Shown here piece after piece: positions 13,001-25,000 of a stretch of 64,000 nt of DNA (position 1 is its first letter; each line of letters opens with the position of its first letter). This stretch comes from Tretioscincus oriximinensis (Eukaryota; Chordata; Lepidosauria; Squamata; Gymnophthalmidae). A program made the position numbers and the translations under genes. Location of the stretch: positions 184,445 to 248,444 of the forward strand of contig JAJVDF010000584.1 in NCBI GenBank assembly GCA_022410635.1, in the 5' to 3' direction. The notes below the pieces were generated by a model that was given only the letters and a program-made list of their open reading frames with translations, ran no database searches and was not told where the DNA came from.

Positions 13001-16000
13001 AGAGGGGTGGAGGCCAATGGGGACAATGCTGGGCTGCCAGAAGAGAGACCATTGAGCTGTGGGAATGGAAAGACCAGGATATATCAGCAGAAGGACAAAC
13101 TGTCAACAGTTCGCTCTTATTAAGGCATCGAGTGTTCACTGTTTTGTATCATGGAAAAACTCTGTCATGTGAGGGCTTCAAAGCAATCCATTCTGTTCAC
13201 TTCCAATGAGTTTAATATACCCTTCTTATTTGTGATCATACAGAACAGAAAGATAAAAATAAGCATAATAGAAAAAACTTTCAAGAAGGATGTTTGGAGA
13301 AGCTTCCTAAAAGAAGTTAGCAATGTCTTTAAGGTTAGCAGTGCGCTAAGAGATAATCTAGATTGCTATTATACTGAAACCAAATGCTTTGTAACTAGTG
13401 TTTCTCAGAAAAAAAGGCTCTAGCATCTTCTTTGAAAGTTTACCACAAACATCAAGAAGACATTTTCCATTATTAGTATTTTTTATAAATTTTAACAAGC
13501 AGGCACGGATAGCTCAGTCACTAAGTAATCCGTCTCTCACCTGGGAGATGGGGTTTTGAAGCCCTGTGTGGGATGTGGGGAGGGCTGAGCACCTTCCACT
13601 AGCCTGCAGCTCTAGCCAACCCAGCTATTCGAAAGCATGAATTGCAAGAAATGGCAACTGACAGCAAGTAGATATATGGGAACCACCACAGCCTGGTGGG
13701 GAAGATAGAATGTAAACCTTCAGGCAAAAATACCCTTGTAAGCCACTTTGAGTCCCTTTGAAAGTTGAGAAAAGCGGGGTATAAGAGCCCAGTTCTTATT
13801 CTTTTTGTTCTGTGGTCTAAACAGGAAAATCAATATTTTCCTTTCGTTGTATACATAAAGTTATAGTCTGACCATGCCATCTCATGGCACTCAAAGCAGC
13901 TAACATAGTATGAATTAAAGCAAGCAATTACAAATATATCAGAACTTTAAATTGGGGTTGGAAAGCACTTGATGAAGAAAATGGTTATTGAACAGTAAAA
14001 AATTTAATCACAAAGGAATCCATTCTGTAATCAAGCACACAATATATACCAACATCAGCCCTGCAGTTTGATCCAGAAAACAAGTATTAAAGAGGTTCAG
14101 AATTCTATTCAGGCTATTGATAAGTTGAACACAGGCTATTTTTCGATTCAAATGTGAACAAAGGCACCATTGCAAATTATTTATAGCCTTAAACAAATAT
14201 TCTTGCGTCTGCACTACACTTTCTAGCAAGGGAAGGCGCTTAGTGACACGCACCTGCCTGGTAGAAGCCTTTGACTGATCCCTGCTAGAGGACTTGCAGG
14301 CTGGAGAAGCTGCTTTTACAGAAGACTGTCCAATGGAGGTAGTAGTTGGAGAGTCATTGCAGTATGCCCTGGGCAGCAGGTTGAACCAGGTAATTTGTGT
14401 CTCTGTGGTGCTTTCATCCTCTGTAGCAGAATCTGGAAACTCATCTGGTGGCAGTGAGTCACCTTTGCCAGGACTGCTGTCTGGAGTCAGCACCGAGCTG
14501 TTGATTAGCGAGGATGCTTGTTGTGTCTGGCTGAGCCAAGACAGGAAGGCTGATTGAGTAAGGTCATGCTGCGATTGGCCCAGAGGCACAGTCTCTTCCA
14601 AAAATCCATTAACAGACATGGGTGTAGATTCTGGGAATTTGGACTCCAATGGGTCTAATGAAAGCAATCCCGTGTTGTCTCTCCATGGGCGGTCCCATGA
14701 CCAAGAGGCTGTGCAATTCACATGATCAGTACTGGGTGATGAGCTAGCAGCTTCTTGTTTGATTGGCAACACTTCATGTTCTTCTTCCTGCAGAACTTCT
14801 TCCTTCTGTATGAGGCTTTTGGATACCTCAGGGGCAGCAGCTTGGGGAGCAATGAAAATTAGATTTATGTAATGTTATCACAAATGGTTTTTCAAAAATC
14901 ACACACACACACACAGACACACAGGCACACACAAAGCTAGGCTCCATTTGTCTTGTGATTGATCTTATAAACCAAGAGCTATATATGGAAAACACAGTCC
15001 ACAACACTAACTGAAGAAAACATAGCTTCTGGGGCGTAGGAGGTGTTCTAAGGAGGAAAGCTACGTGCACCTTGTTCTAAGAATATTTTACAGTAGACAG
15101 GTAGCTTAAGTCTAAAATGTAACATAATCAACAGATACACTGCCCAACTGAGTTATTCCATTCATCCAAACACAGCCATGTTATTTTTGTTTTCTTTGTT
15201 CCCTTATTTCTTTTAGTTAATATTCTGCTCTTCTGATAGGAATAGCACACACATTTCATCCTTTCATTTTTTCTTTCCCCATCTCACCAGCTCTTACATT
15301 CCCTGACAGATGCAGCAATTTTCTGAAGTGAAGAAACCACATCCTAAAGCACAATACCTGTCATTTCTTGAAAAATCAAGTAATGCTATGGTCAATGCTA
15401 CCATCTCTGCCGTCATAAGAAAATATAGCATACTTATATATCTGCATTATTACATATACCTGTTAAGCCTTCACAACCTTCTACGAAGATCCCACCTAAA
15501 TGAGGCAGAACCCAATACCGGCGCCGATAACGATCCTGCCCCAGTGATGAAGCTCGTAACAGCTGGGAGGCATGGAGTAATTTCTTGCGGAAGAACGTCT
15601 GGCGCTGCAGCAAGAATACGAATGTACAGTAAGACTACAGAAAAGTCTATTTAAAGTTCTGATTAAGCGAAAATTTCGTAAAGTTGCTCCTTTAATAAGC
15701 CTTGACATCCGTTACTGAGTCTAGTAGAAGCCAAGCTCCTTTAACACTGCATCTTCTCATTTTTTAACTATAAATATTTACCTTGGAAAGCTTTTCAATC
15801 TGCCTTTCCAGTTCAGGCACACTGGAAACTGAAGTTTCATTCTGGGGAGAAAAAGAGGTTAGAACTACATGAGTTGGTTATTACTGGATTCCAAAGTCAT
15901 CACCTCTGAACGTGGCACCTCTCTCATTGTACACAGGAAGAGTACAATATCATTTTCCAATAATTTTGTCACACAGAAACAAGTCATTTTTACAAGGTTA

Positions 16001-19000
16001 GAACTCCTTTCCACCTGTTTTTACTTTTGGCTGCCCTAAGACCTTGGGATATAGGATGAGATATAAGTGTATGTGTGTTTGTAAATAAACAAATACAAAA
16101 CAAACAAACAAATACCCAATGATGATTTTTATAAAGGCACGTTATTCTAAAGCATTGATGGCCAATGGGTGACACTCCAGATATTCCTGAACTGCAACTC
16201 CCAACAGTCCCTTTGGTTTAGCAGAGTGGGGTTTGTGGTGATCCCTCCATGTAGCCAACCTCTAACTTCCATGAAGTGTTTCCACACCTTGCTTTCCTTC
16301 CAGTTTCCTGCATTCTTGTCCACAATGTTAACCCAATCCAGTTAATATAGCTCCACTGCCACCATTAATCCTCATGAACACCCACCTCCGTGCCTCTGAA
16401 TGATACAGACATGTGTGGATTTTATTAAAAAAAACACACAGCAACTTTATTTTAACATATAACACAAAGGAAACTTAACTTCAAAGTTTTATTCTTTTCT
16501 CCTCTTCAGCTTAACATTCTCTCATGTTCATTGTCCTCCACTCAGGCATGCTGCTCTAGTTTATTTTACTTAAAGGGAGATCTAAATATATGATTTTGTC
16601 CCTTTTGGGTTTATTCTTAGAAATATCATATAGCTATTCTGCTGCTCAGCTGACAATCACTCCTGTTTTTTCATTTGGCCTGTACTTCCAGCCTTTATAA
16701 ACTTTTATCATTTCCATGGCTTAACAGTGCTGGGAGTGGAATGGAGTTGTGGATCAGGAATATCTGGATTGTCACCTGTTAGCTATCAATGTTCTAAGGT
16801 AATCAGTTGAGCCTGATACTCTAGTACTGTACCATAGTATGGAAGCTCTGTATATTCTTTTCCTGGTTTACTCAATTGTACAGCCATACCTCATCCTTTC
16901 GGGCCCTGCACATTCTGATTCTTTCATCCTCCTCCATTTCTAGGTCCTCATTGTCTTCAATAATGCGTGAACTCCGCCGCCACCGTCCTTCCTCTAAGCT
17001 TGTGATTTCTGACTCAGGACGCCCAGTTTTCTTAGCTAGAGCAATCTTTAACCTACAGAACAAGAACATGATAAAGAAAGGGAATGATATATTAGAGAAA
17101 GGATTATGAAACTGACAACATCTAATTCACACATACGAATTTTCACACGCACTTGATNTGCCCAACCAATACAGAACTAATAGTCTTAAAGATTTTGCTA
17201 TGGTAACTGTTAAGAGCTCATACTTAAACTACCACGTAAGTCTGGATCAGAACTCAATATTTACCTTCGCAACTTTCCTTCAATTATCCATTTATTTCTT
17301 CTGTGATTGGACATATTCTCCAAAGTCTTGTCAATTTCACTGCAGATGTTAGAAAAACAGAAACGTATGAAAGCATATATGAGAAGAAATTCAATTGTAG
17401 AAGAGAAAATAAGAGAACATCCCTTTTGGGTAAGGTTGATGCTCATCTGAGCACCATTATCCTACTCTAACACCAATATACATATCACTATGGCCGAAGT
17501 AAATGAGTAGCCAACTCCATTTGTTAAGAACACACACAACTTGCAATGCAGTTAACAAGCTAATACCTAAGAGTATTAGATCTGTTCTTCCCAATCTGTA
17601 TGTAGTTTTTTCAATATCAATTCTGAGATTAATCTGGGCAATAGGATTATAGATAATAAGGTGTATAATACCATTAGCACCATCTATGAAAAGTAGCTCC
17701 CACAATGGCTTGTATAAAACGATAGTTCTTATTTGCAGGTTTGAGGGGGATTTGCTTTACTCTGCAGGGCTCCTATTTTTTCTGACGATGGAGGTAAGTC
17801 CCAGTATGTCTTGTGTTCTGCCTCAAAACAACAGAAGGCTTTACAAAATAATAGAAAGCCAAGAACAGAACAATTCCCCTTAGTTTCACTGTCACATGGC
17901 AGAAACATTCCTTAGAGCTTCCTATATTTTTCATAAAAATATTTCACATCTCATGGTTTCATTAATGGCCTTGTGAGAAGCTCAGTTGGAAACACACACA
18001 TGAAAATAATGGGATTATGAGAAGCTCAATTAGGCACACACCTATGAAAATGATGTTTTTAAACACTGCAGAAAACATTATCCTATTTTTTCTGGCTTTA
18101 AATCATCACCCTGCAACTCAAGTGTATAGCACTGTTGCCTTATGATCTTTTTTTTCCTCCTTAGAGCCAGCTGCTATTCTTTTGCTCCCTCAGGGTGGAC
18201 CCATCATTTTTTCATGTATGAATATGCCATGTAGCAATGCAATGAAGGGAATGATACTTGCTGTCTTAAGGCAGCACAAAACATTCTCTTTGGAGAAGGG
18301 GTGGGGAAACCTTTCTGCCAGGGGCTATTTTGGCATTTGGCATATCACTGAAGGCCATACCCCCTCCTCAAACCTGTCCACTGCCCGTGACATACCCAGG
18401 AAGACCCAGAATAAGGCTCAGTGAGAACAGAGGCTTGTTGGGGCATTTAAGGACATTTTCACTCCCAGGCAGCTGAGGAAATAGCATCAGCAGCATTTTA
18501 TTATTACAGGGTGGGTGGTACCTTCAGGAGCTGGCATTAGTTGCCAGAGTTTCTTAGTGGTGCTCCTGTGATTTTATTTTTTAAAAAAACTTTTACTGGC
18601 GGGAAGATACCACACATACACCCAATTCTGCCACCCTGGGCTGCTGCCCCTGTTGCCCTCCCCCTAAATATAGGTCTGAAAATAGGCCTCTCCATCTCTG
18701 TTTTAGGCACTCCCACAAATTGCAGGGCCCATCTACCCCTACTCTTCAAGAGGCAGAAAGGAAGTGGCTCTTTTCACAGCAGTCCTGTCTCACTGTCAAC
18801 ACATAGCTCCCTGTCTTCCCATAGTTGCAGTTTTTACTGCTCCCCCCCAACAGTAGACTGACCAGATGTTCTGGGGCTCAAACTGGGGNAATTAATATTC
18901 ATACTCATTTGCATATTTCTAAGTATTTAAATCACCCACCAACAGGCACACTCCTCCGAAATCCCCACCCGAGAAACCCGTGAGGCATGTGAGCAGTGCA

Positions 19001-22000
19001 TGAGAATTTTTGAAGTACATGAGAGGTGCATGAGAAATCTGTATTTTTTTAATTTTTTACTGAGGGGATGGTCCCTTCAGGAGCTGCTCCCGGTTGCCAG
19101 AGCCCCCTAGTGAGGGCAAAAAAATGGGGAACCCCCCCCCCTCGAGGGCAGGGTAGACACCCTCAAAACGGGTTCCCCCGCCAAAAGGGGTCATCTGGTT
19201 AGCCTACCCACAGCTCATAAATTAATGTCCTTAATTGATTGAGACTCTGTGCCTGAACTTTTCAAAGGATTTAAACTTCCTACTTTTAAAACCACCCAGA
19301 AAACAATTAAAAAAAAAAGGAAATTCCCAGTAACTGCCAGAATAATTACTCCTATGAAATCTAAACTCTTCTGGCCAGAATGTTTTATGAGGCTTTTAGC
19401 AGCCATGCCTTTGACAGGAATGGTATCCGTGTCCATCGCACTGCACCTAGGTAAAAAGCATTCAACAACATTCTGTTGCCTGCCTTACCAACACTTTTTG
19501 GGAAGATGGGGGTGAAAAGCACACAGCTCTTGTTCCAGGCCAAAATACAACACGACAAATGGTAATTCACAAACACAGGAAGATCTTCTCATTTTTTTCT
19601 TTCTCTCAGTCAGAGAGAGTGAATTTTTTCCCCTTTGTCATCAGGTCTTTTTTCATTTAATTTCAGGCATTTGTCCTCAAGTTTGCTCCATGGCTGATAA
19701 TGAGGCTGCCACTGAGACCATGTTGTCCTTTGAAAAGCTGGTCAGCGTGCTTTGCCTTTGCCTAGACATTTTCAGAATAGAGAATGAGGGCTACTCGCAG
19801 CTGACCGTGCATGGTTCCACATCCTGGAAGACCTCACATGTGATTGCCCTACCCCAATATGACAAACTGGGGCAAGAACCAGGATCGAATGGGTCTTCCT
19901 CTCATAAATTCATGACCAGGCATTCCAAAGCCATTATTTGCTTCAAAGAGGAGAATGTGGTAGCCATTGCCCAAGAGTCTTCAGAATCTTTTTCAGTCCC
20001 TGGATTACAACAGGATGAATCAGAAGCCTACCTATTTCCAGTAACTACGGAGGGCAAAAAGTCATCCAGCCCGGTTAAATGTTCATGATGACATTCTACT
20101 GCTCTCAAGATTAAGGCACAACCAATAATGAATCAAGATTATTAAGGAGAGAAAATATTTACCACTATAATCTTATTATAGAACCATCTAGCATTCAAAC
20201 TGCCAAAGTTTAACCCTATCATCTTGAGAAGTGAAGGAGTATATGTCCTGCTGTGAGAATCTATTATTCTGGAAAGCCTGGTCGTTTAAGAAAGCATAGT
20301 GACTGGCCATGGAAGAACCTAGTGCAGGCTGACAGAAAGATGAAGCATGGGTAAGAGGGGGAGTCAAGGACACAGTACCAATGAACAAGGAGGGAACAAC
20401 GGCATGAGAAGAGATGGAATTGAATGAAATGAACTTCATCAAATCATCTTCACAGTTTAGTTAACTATCACACTAGCCCTTGAATTTAAAGAAAGATTTG
20501 GTCAAATAATGAACCCCATGGACCCCTCCGATTCATTATGAACTAGGGTTGGGACAAACAGGTTCATGACATCCTTAGTTAATACTACTGGCTGCAGCAT
20601 TCTCTAGCACTCTATCTTATACAAAGCAATCACTTTATAATGGTAACTTCTCTTTTGACATTTCTTAAAAGGAGCAAAGAAAATTTCTTTCACATGCCCC
20701 ATTACTAACAATCTAGAATCTGAACACTGTATAATGTTTAAAGAATTCACATAACATCTCTTGAAGCCAATTAAATACTATTCTTGTAGAAATTCCTTCA
20801 ATTGGCCACAACTGATTTTGGCTAGGGTTGTGGCACAATCAATCCAAATTTGCTCATACTTAGAAGTCCTACAAACTACATAACTAAATTAAATTCCACT
20901 TTTTATCCACTTCTGGTTTAGATTTAAACTTTATTTTCTTGATACAGGTAGTACTATCATCATTATCTTGATACAGGTAGTATTATCATCAAAAATTAGG
21001 ATTTTTGTTTTTTCACAGGGTTTGTTTGCATGGAAAAAGATCCCCTTCCTCAGCTACTGGCATGGACTGTAAAGCTACTATGCACTGGGAATAAGCATAT
21101 TTTTTCTGTTCTTTCTACTAGTGACTTCTTATGTCCCTCTTGATTAATGATTCTTAGAGAGAGCTGATAGATTTAGACACACGGTCTCGTGAGTCTGAAG
21201 ATGAAAAAAGTTCTTTGGTATTTCTAGTATTTACTATAGGCCAGAGAAACTAAGGAAATTCTACAATTGACGTTTATCTAGCGACAGTATCCCACTACTT
21301 CTCTGAGACAAAGCATAGGAACCTCATGTTTTTCATGAATCATTAGAATCACCTACTTTATAATCAGGGCACTGCCGTTCAGTTCGTTGATGAGAAAGAC
21401 CAACACTGCAGCTTTTTTATCAGGTGGTAGTGCTTGGAACGGTTTAGTGTGCAGATTATCACACAGTGTATCATCTGCTCCATATGTTATAAGAAAACAG
21501 CGGAGGACCTCAGACACAGTATCACGGTTCAGGCTTATCTCAGAGAGTTTCTCACCAAGGATCTTCAATGACTAGCAAGAAAAAAGAACCCATAATTAAA
21601 AATGCTAAATACCCTATTTATTTTTTCTCATATACTCACATATTCTTCCATGTTTCACTATCACAAAAAGTTAACTATACTGAATTTAAAGAATTGTAGT
21701 CCAGAAAGTATGAATACTAAGTCAGATTTATTCTCAAAAAAAGCATTTAACAATTTATTTTGGTACTATTCTAATGGCGTTTAAAACATGCAATTATGGC
21801 ATAGCTATGTAGGAATTACCACACACATCAGTATCAACCTTAAGAAATCTATACTATAAAATTTGACATCTATTCTCCCTTCATTCCCTTCTTAGAATTA
21901 CTGACAAGACTTTTTTGCAATCTATGAAAAAATGTCGATGAAGATATTAGGCAATATTAAGTGGGTTCTTGCCTCCTTTCTGATTTTTTATTTGCATATT

Positions 22001-25000
22001 TGTTGGATAACTATTTTTCTTTCAAAATGGAATGATCATTTGAAAACTGCATATTAAATTTTATTTGAAGCTCAGAAACAATTGAAAAATAGAAGAAATA
22101 AGTAGGGGGCATAATATATTTTCATGGCAGTGAGTTATGAAAATTACAATTTGATGTGAGATGCAAGAGTCTTAACATTTTGACTTTCTTTGCAATAACA
22201 AAAAAATGCAGAAAGAACTACTTGTAAGCCCAAGATTTCTCATTTATTCACATTTAAAACTGCACTTATCATCACAAAACATATTTTACCAGGGGCAGTA
22301 AAAGACTAACTAGGATCACCTATCCAACCCTGCAACAGCTAAACCCATATTGTATGAAAACAGACAGACCTACCTGACAATAAGAAGGGAGACCAGGATC
22401 ATACATTGCAGCTTTCATTAGCTTTACCAGAAGATCTAGTACTTCGCCCAAACTATCTCCTATATTGAAGAGGCCTTCTTGAAGTGTGCTCAGGCTGGGA
22501 ACCTCTTTGGCTACATCAAAGCCCAGTACTTTGCCATAATTATGTAGAAATTCAATGACGGTTAAGCAGTCTGAGAAGGAATGGCTAGGCAAAACCAGTC
22601 CAGGGATGCGCGAAAATTCTGGAAGAGGCTGAATAAGATACATTTAAAATGCTGATGAAGTATTGATAAAAACAAAAAAAAGTATGCATCCATATCACAA
22701 ATGCTAATAGCATTTCCAATGTCTAATAGCATTTACTCCAGGGTAATGCTACAGTCAAAAAGGTTGACATGATATTCTTTCTAATGAGACGGACAGTTAC
22801 TAAGACTGTATTTTCCAATATGAATTAGAAGCATTATTGCTGCTGGTTCATTCCCTAAAAGCCAAATGTCCTGCTTCCAAATAAATTATGTTCACTTTAA
22901 TTAGACACAGCAGCACGAATCATAGCAAAATAGAGATATTATGAAAAAGTCAAAATATTCTCACTGAGCATTTTAGATCTCAGAAAATTAGTGAGGGTGG
23001 AAAAACTAAATAATGCAATGAGAAAGAACATGATATTGAATAGGATAAGATTTGAGCCGTTATATCTCAAACAAATAGTAGAACAAAATTTGATCTACCC
23101 TTGCAGGCATCCTGGCGTATATAGCAGCTTTGGCGCAATAAATTTAGCATTTCGATTTTTTATTTCGCCCCGACAAAGATTATCAACCTCTTAGGCCAAG
23201 ATAATTTAGCCAAGTATTTACAAACATTTTCTATCAGAAAGTTGAGAGACCTATTCGATGATCGAGGGCACCCGTTAAACATATTTCAGATAACAAAATA
23301 TGCGTTGCATAAATATATTTGGCCGGCACAACTAACGATTGCCCGAGGGTGGAAAGATAGGGCAAAATGGTCACTTCATTTATGGCTAGACTATCTCATT
23401 GAATTTTTTATATATGATATCTATAGACATAAAAGGTTTATTGCACAAGGAAATTATTCTATTAATCATTGGGAAGATGATTGGAGAGATGTTATTACGA
23501 CTGATGTTGACAGCAATAGATATCCAGTTTTATCTAATGTATTAGTTATGCTCTCCAGAATGCATTATGTTTTAAAAAATTCTTTTTTCTTATGCAGCTT
23601 GTATATATAGTTTAAAATTGTCCAAATGGGGGGGAGGATTTTATTAGGATGTTGTTATGTTTTGAGTTATGTTGTTTGTTATGGAAGACAATGAAAATTA
23701 TATTAAAAGAAAGAAAGAACATGATATGAGATATTAAAGGGCAGCCCACATGTATAACTATAACTCTCACCAAAGAAGGAAAAAACTGTCCAAAACATTT
23801 TAATTAAGAACCAATGGCTGGTAGCTAAAAAATATGCTATTCCATAGACATTCATGGATAGTGCACATTTAACTTTCTCAAGCTCAACTAAAGTAATATA
23901 CTGGCTTTTGTTATTCATAAAACTTGTTAAAACCTGTGTTAGCCTGTACAACCTCAACTGCAAGCTAAAATATCAGTTACCTTTTTTTGAGGAGGTGTTC
24001 AAATATAAAGTTAGCTCTAGGGTCTTCTTTCTTCAAAAGTAGCTTGTTTTTTAAAATAAAATAATTGTGGCATAAATACCACAGATAAAACAATGTCTGA
24101 AAGTCCCTTTGGGAAAGGATTCACATTTTTCCAAACCTGTCTAAAAATTGTGCAATTAATACAAGGCCCAGTTTGAATTGGAGAACGTGCTTTATATTTT
24201 CACCGTGCATCTCTATGAAAACTTTACAATGTCATCAGAGACTGCTGACTTTGGAAGACAAGCAGGCAAATTTGGAACTGTACAGGGACACTACTGATTC
24301 CAATCGTACTAGTTATTTGTTTCCTCTGTGCAAAGAACACTATAGCTTTGGCTTCAGAGGAAGTTCTCACAGATTTCATCTTCAAGAAGCAATATTGATA
24401 AACCATGGTTTTTATTTGACCTTCTGTGAAACAACATGGTTAAGGAATTCAACACTTACTGTTCTTTTGCATATGGTATCTGAATAGGTTCTATTTAAAA
24501 AGCACCTTTTCTAAAAATGCACATGGAAAATTTTAATGACTAAAATCATGGTACTAAAATTCAGGTTTTTTAAATAATTTTGTTACATCTTCCAAAGCAG
24601 TTAATCCAGTGGTTGAGCGATCACATGTTTGATTCCATTAATCTCCCAGGAAGCACTTTTGGATCTGCCGAGAAAACTGTATGGGTGTATCCATGTAGAC
24701 AACAGGAGTTGGCCTTGGAAGGTATGAGTGCTTATTGATCTTCCAATACAATTACGAAAGGAAAATTAAGAGAGAAATAGAAATGAGCCCACCATGCCAT
24801 TTAGATTTTTGCATAGTAAAATGTGATCTACCACCCTGTATCATTGAATGAAAATACACAAGGCACTTCATAAGAGCATAAGAACTTAAGAGGAGCCCTG
24901 CCAAATCGGGTCAGAGCCCATCTAGTACAGCATTCTTTCTCACACAGAGGCCCACCCATTGCACCTGGGCAGTCTGAACAGAAGAAGAAAAAATCTTCAC

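Larger units (their letters stand above)
17340..21356 (-). other. BAZ2A intron 14
   Basis: 4 kb. Contains the TIR-bearing element 18854-19206, a diverged repeat around 18295-18420 (GGGGTGGGGAAACCTTTCTG ... GGCCATACCCC), and a plus-strand ORF at 19690-20088. A 25-bp tandem duplication (TTGATACAGGTAGTA) occurs near 20939-20993. Confidence 0.85.

Noticed and set aside
14008..14253. Extension of BAZ2A exon 19 into the following sequence
   Set aside because: The open frame continues, but homology stops and a CAG|GTGCGT donor at 14253 joins in phase to exon 20.
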